Of a stretch of 23,005 nt of DNA, positions 21,203-23,005 are shown one piece after another. The stretch's first letter is position 1; every line of letters starts with the position of its first letter. Source of the stretch: an uncultured Phycisphaerales bacterium (GTDB lineage: Bacteria; Planctomycetota; Phycisphaerae; Phycisphaerales; SM1A02); assembly GCA_946886375.1 (NCBI GenBank), contig CAMPIL010000008.1, positions 1-23,005 of the forward strand. The letters are read 5' to 3'. The position numbers and the translations under genes are program-made. The notes beneath the pieces were generated by a model. It was not told where the DNA came from. It worked only from the letters and a program-made list of their open reading frames with translations, and searched no databases.

Positions 21203-23005
21203 TTTGACGGCGGACAAATCTGGCCACTCAAATAGAGGCTTTGCAGGCGGACGAAGTCAAGCCGGTCGATGATCCCATCGCAGTTGATGTTGTAAATTGC
21301 GTTCCAATCCGGATTATCCGGTGTCACAACATAATTGTGCGCAAAAAGGTACAAATTCATGACGTTGATGTCGCTCGCGTTTATCACGCCATCCAAGTTG
21401 ACGTCGCCGATGCACCACGATCCATTTTGCCCGATTGGCATATGATCCTCGACGACGGCGCGGTCAACGAGATCGACGATCCCGTTGCGATTGATATCCA
21501 AGCCGGGGCAATCCGCAGTTTCAATATGATTGTCGATCAATCCCAAGTCGATATCGTTCACCGTACCATCGCGGTTCACGTCGCCGCAGGGGCTCGCAGG
21601 AATGTCTGTGGCAACCAGCTTTTCGTTGCCGGGTAATTCCTCGGGTAGCTCCCACGCGCTGCGGCCGTACACATCCGTCACCAGTTGCAAGTCATCCTCA
21701 TCCACGATTCCATCTTCGTTGATGTCGAACTCACCAGCGACAACCAACTGCACGTCGAACACGTCGATCACTCCGTTGGCATCGACGTCCGGATCGTACA
21801 CGGTCACGCGTGCCAGAGGGTCGCCAATAGGCGTTAAGTATTTGTCGTCATTTGAATTGTGCTCGAGGCCCGTCCACACAGCCTCGCCCCAGGAAAGGCT
21901 GTGCTCATACAGATTGGGAATTACAAACACGTTGCGATTGGCACCCGTGCCGTTCACGCGGCCCAACGTAAACGATCCGCCGGCAGCAATCCAGTGCAGA
22001 ACGGATCCTTGCTGCCAACCTTCACCGGGATTGCCGCCAGGCGCGGGAGGCCAGCCCGGCATGCGCAGCGCCACGCCATTCCAAGATTCTAAGCTTTCAA
22101 AGTATCCCGCCGGGTGCGGTTGATACCAGCGTGCGTAATCCATGCAAACCGGCTCGCCGCAGTCGTATGAACCATCGCCGCACACGCGATGATTCCGTCC
22201 CAAGGTCACGTGTGCAAGCTCCGGCCAGGAATTGTAAAGCCCCTCAAAATGGGGTTCGACTTGGCCGCAATCGACATTTGATGAATTGTTCACTCCATGG
22301 AGGAACTTTGGCCCAGTCTCGTAGTACACGCACCAGCGACGATCGCGCATGTATCGAGCAGTGGGTGTATCGGGCCCACTGGTCACGCTACTATTGAACT
22401 TGTCGTACACAATGGTCACGCCGAACTTATTCACGACAAGGTTCTGCGAGCGTTCCAGTAGCGCGATGACGTCGTCAGCGTAGTCGCCATCGGCGTCTGC
22501 GTCGTCAGAATCAAGTCGACTGACGAGGAAGATCTTCCCAGCCAGGTGCTGCTGCCCGCCGCAGGGTGAGAATAGCCACTTAAAATTCCGGCCAAGCCTG
22601 CCCTTGTAAGGATTCGGCCCCGGAGTGCCCTGCACCCCAAGTCTCGCAAGGGCCGCCTCAAAACTCCGTTGAATGCACTGGCCCGAGTGATTGGCAACAG
22701 CGTCAAAACTCATGCTGATTGCCGCAGGCAATCCTCGCGTGGTCGCGATGGCGAGAATCGGTTCGTATTCAAGCGGCGGATGTGACAGTTTATAGTCGTT
22801 TAGAAACGCGATGATCTGCTGTCGCACATCCTCGAACATCGAAGGCGTAATGTAGTACTTGTTCATCGCCTTCAAAGGAAATTCCGGAGGACTGCCGACC
22901 GCCAATGTGGGGCAGCTGCAACAGACACATTCGTGATTGCCTGGACAGTCGTCGTCGCACGATCCTGAACAACCTGCGTCTGTGTTCAGAATGCTGTTGG
23001 GCTGT
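21199..23005 (-). CDS. TIGR03790-like secreted protein with six dockerin half-repeats (5' end outside window)
   Basis: The frame stays open to the right edge, so the N-terminus is missing; a TTG at 22905 is not the likely start because the upstream codons read as a sensible Cys-rich segment (CSGSCDDDCPGNHECVCCSC). The next 370 residues match the outline of TIGR03790 proteins: ITPSMFEDVRQQIIAFL, PILAIATTRGLPAAI, GKIFLVSRLD, VLHWIAAGGSFTLG and a closing IGDPLARV. The function of that family is unknown. The C-terminal 190 residues contain six calcium-loop half-repeats: DVDANGVIDVFD, DINEDGIVDEDD, DVNRDGTVNDID, DINRNGIVDLVD, DVNLDGVINASD and NINCDGIIDRLD. That is three dockerin-like pairs in a row, where two half-repeats are usual. 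It converges on the 20477 gene with overlapping stop codons. Confidence 0.7.
   Translation of the reverse strand, partial: QPNSILNTDAGCSGSCDDDCPGNHECVCCSCPTLAVGSPPEFPLKAMNKYYITPSMFEDVRQQIIAFLNDYKLSHPPLEYEPILAIATTRGLPAAISMSFDAVANHSGQCIQRSFEAALARLGVQGTPGPNPYKGRLGRNFKWLFSPCGGQQHLAGKIFLVSRLDSDDADADGDYADDVIALLERSQNLVVNKFGVTIVYDKFNSSVTSGPDTPTARYMRDRRWCVYYETGPKFLHGVNNSSNVDCGQVEPHFEGLYNSWPELAHVTLGRNHRVCGDGSYDCGEPVCMDYARWYQPHPAGYFESLESWNGVALRMPGWPPAPGGNPGEGWQQGSVLHWIAAGGSFTLGRVNGTGANRNVFVIPNLYEHSLSWGEAVWTGLEHNSNDDKYLTPIGDPLARVTVYDPDVDANGVIDVFDVQLVVAGEFDINEDGIVDEDDLQLVTDVYGRSAWELPEELPGNEKLVATDIPASPCGDVNRDGTVNDIDLGLIDNHIETADCPGLDINRNGIVDLVDRAVVEDHMPIGQNGSWCIGDVNLDGVINASDINVMNLYLFAHNYVVTPDNPDWNAIYNINCDGIIDRLDFVRLQSLYLSGQICPPSN

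Noticed and set aside
1..23005. Phage, transposon, toxin-antitoxin, restriction or other defence island
   Set aside because: No transposase, integrase, recombinase, nuclease-methylase pair or toxin-antitoxin pair was recognised. The only nuclease is the HNH fragment at the left edge.

Overview
The window reads as a chromosomal segment of a GC-rich planctomycete, most likely class Phycisphaerae. Three things point there: several exported proteins ending in paired dockerin-type calcium-binding repeats of the form GDxNxDGxVNVxDLLxVIxxWG, PEP-CTERM sorting tails, and an HNH-type protein, a DUF1570 protein and a TIGR03790-like protein of kinds I associate with this phylum. The assignment is inference from protein style, not from a marker gene; there is no rRNA or tRNA in the window.

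Layout. 1-1157: the 3' end of an HNH nuclease gene, its terminator, and a PEP-CTERM exported protein. 1169-2255 (minus strand): a solitary NADH-quinone oxidoreductase subunit B and a small STAS-domain protein. 2551-3903: a DUF1570 exported putative metallopeptidase. 3904-4607: non-coding DNA with three diverged copies of a repeat carrying a TTTTAGCTAAAA palindrome. 4608-6881 (minus): a coiled-coil protein downstream of a YihY/BrkB-family membrane protein. 6998-10092: an RsuA/RluB-type pseudouridine synthase convergent with scpA, which is divergent from a KpsF-type arabinose-5-phosphate isomerase. 10134-11678: a second STAS protein and a glycosyltransferase-like protein. 11683-13846 (minus): a dockerin-tailed secreted protein and the magnesium channel MgtE. 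14055-14627: a GNAT acetyltransferase. 14939-18384: two adjacent exported beta-helix-type proteins, the second with its dockerin tail thrown out of frame by two compensating changes. 18604-19875: homogentisate 1,2-dioxygenase. 20477-21202: an exported protein with a weak PEP-CTERM-like end. 21199 to the right edge (minus): a TIGR03790-like secreted protein with six dockerin half-repeats, whose 5' end lies outside the window.

How it works together. Housekeeping genes (nuoB, scpA, the pseudouridine synthase, kpsF, mgtE, the dioxygenase) are interspersed as single genes or pairs with a set of exported proteins. No large operon, phage, insertion sequence, CRISPR array or recognisable defence system is visible. 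The most striking regularity is in gene starts. Many cytoplasmic or housekeeping genes lack a Shine-Dalgarno sequence and instead have a -10-like hexamer (TATGAT, GATACT, TACAAT) ending about 6-8 bases before the start codon, which predicts leaderless mRNAs. Most exported-protein genes have good GGAG/GGAGG ribosome sites and conventional leaders. The other points worth attention are the 3904-4607 repeat array, the compensating frameshifts at 17933-18110, the orphan nuoB, the six-repeat dockerin tail, and a strong terminator at 20275-20310 that has no gene immediately in front of it.
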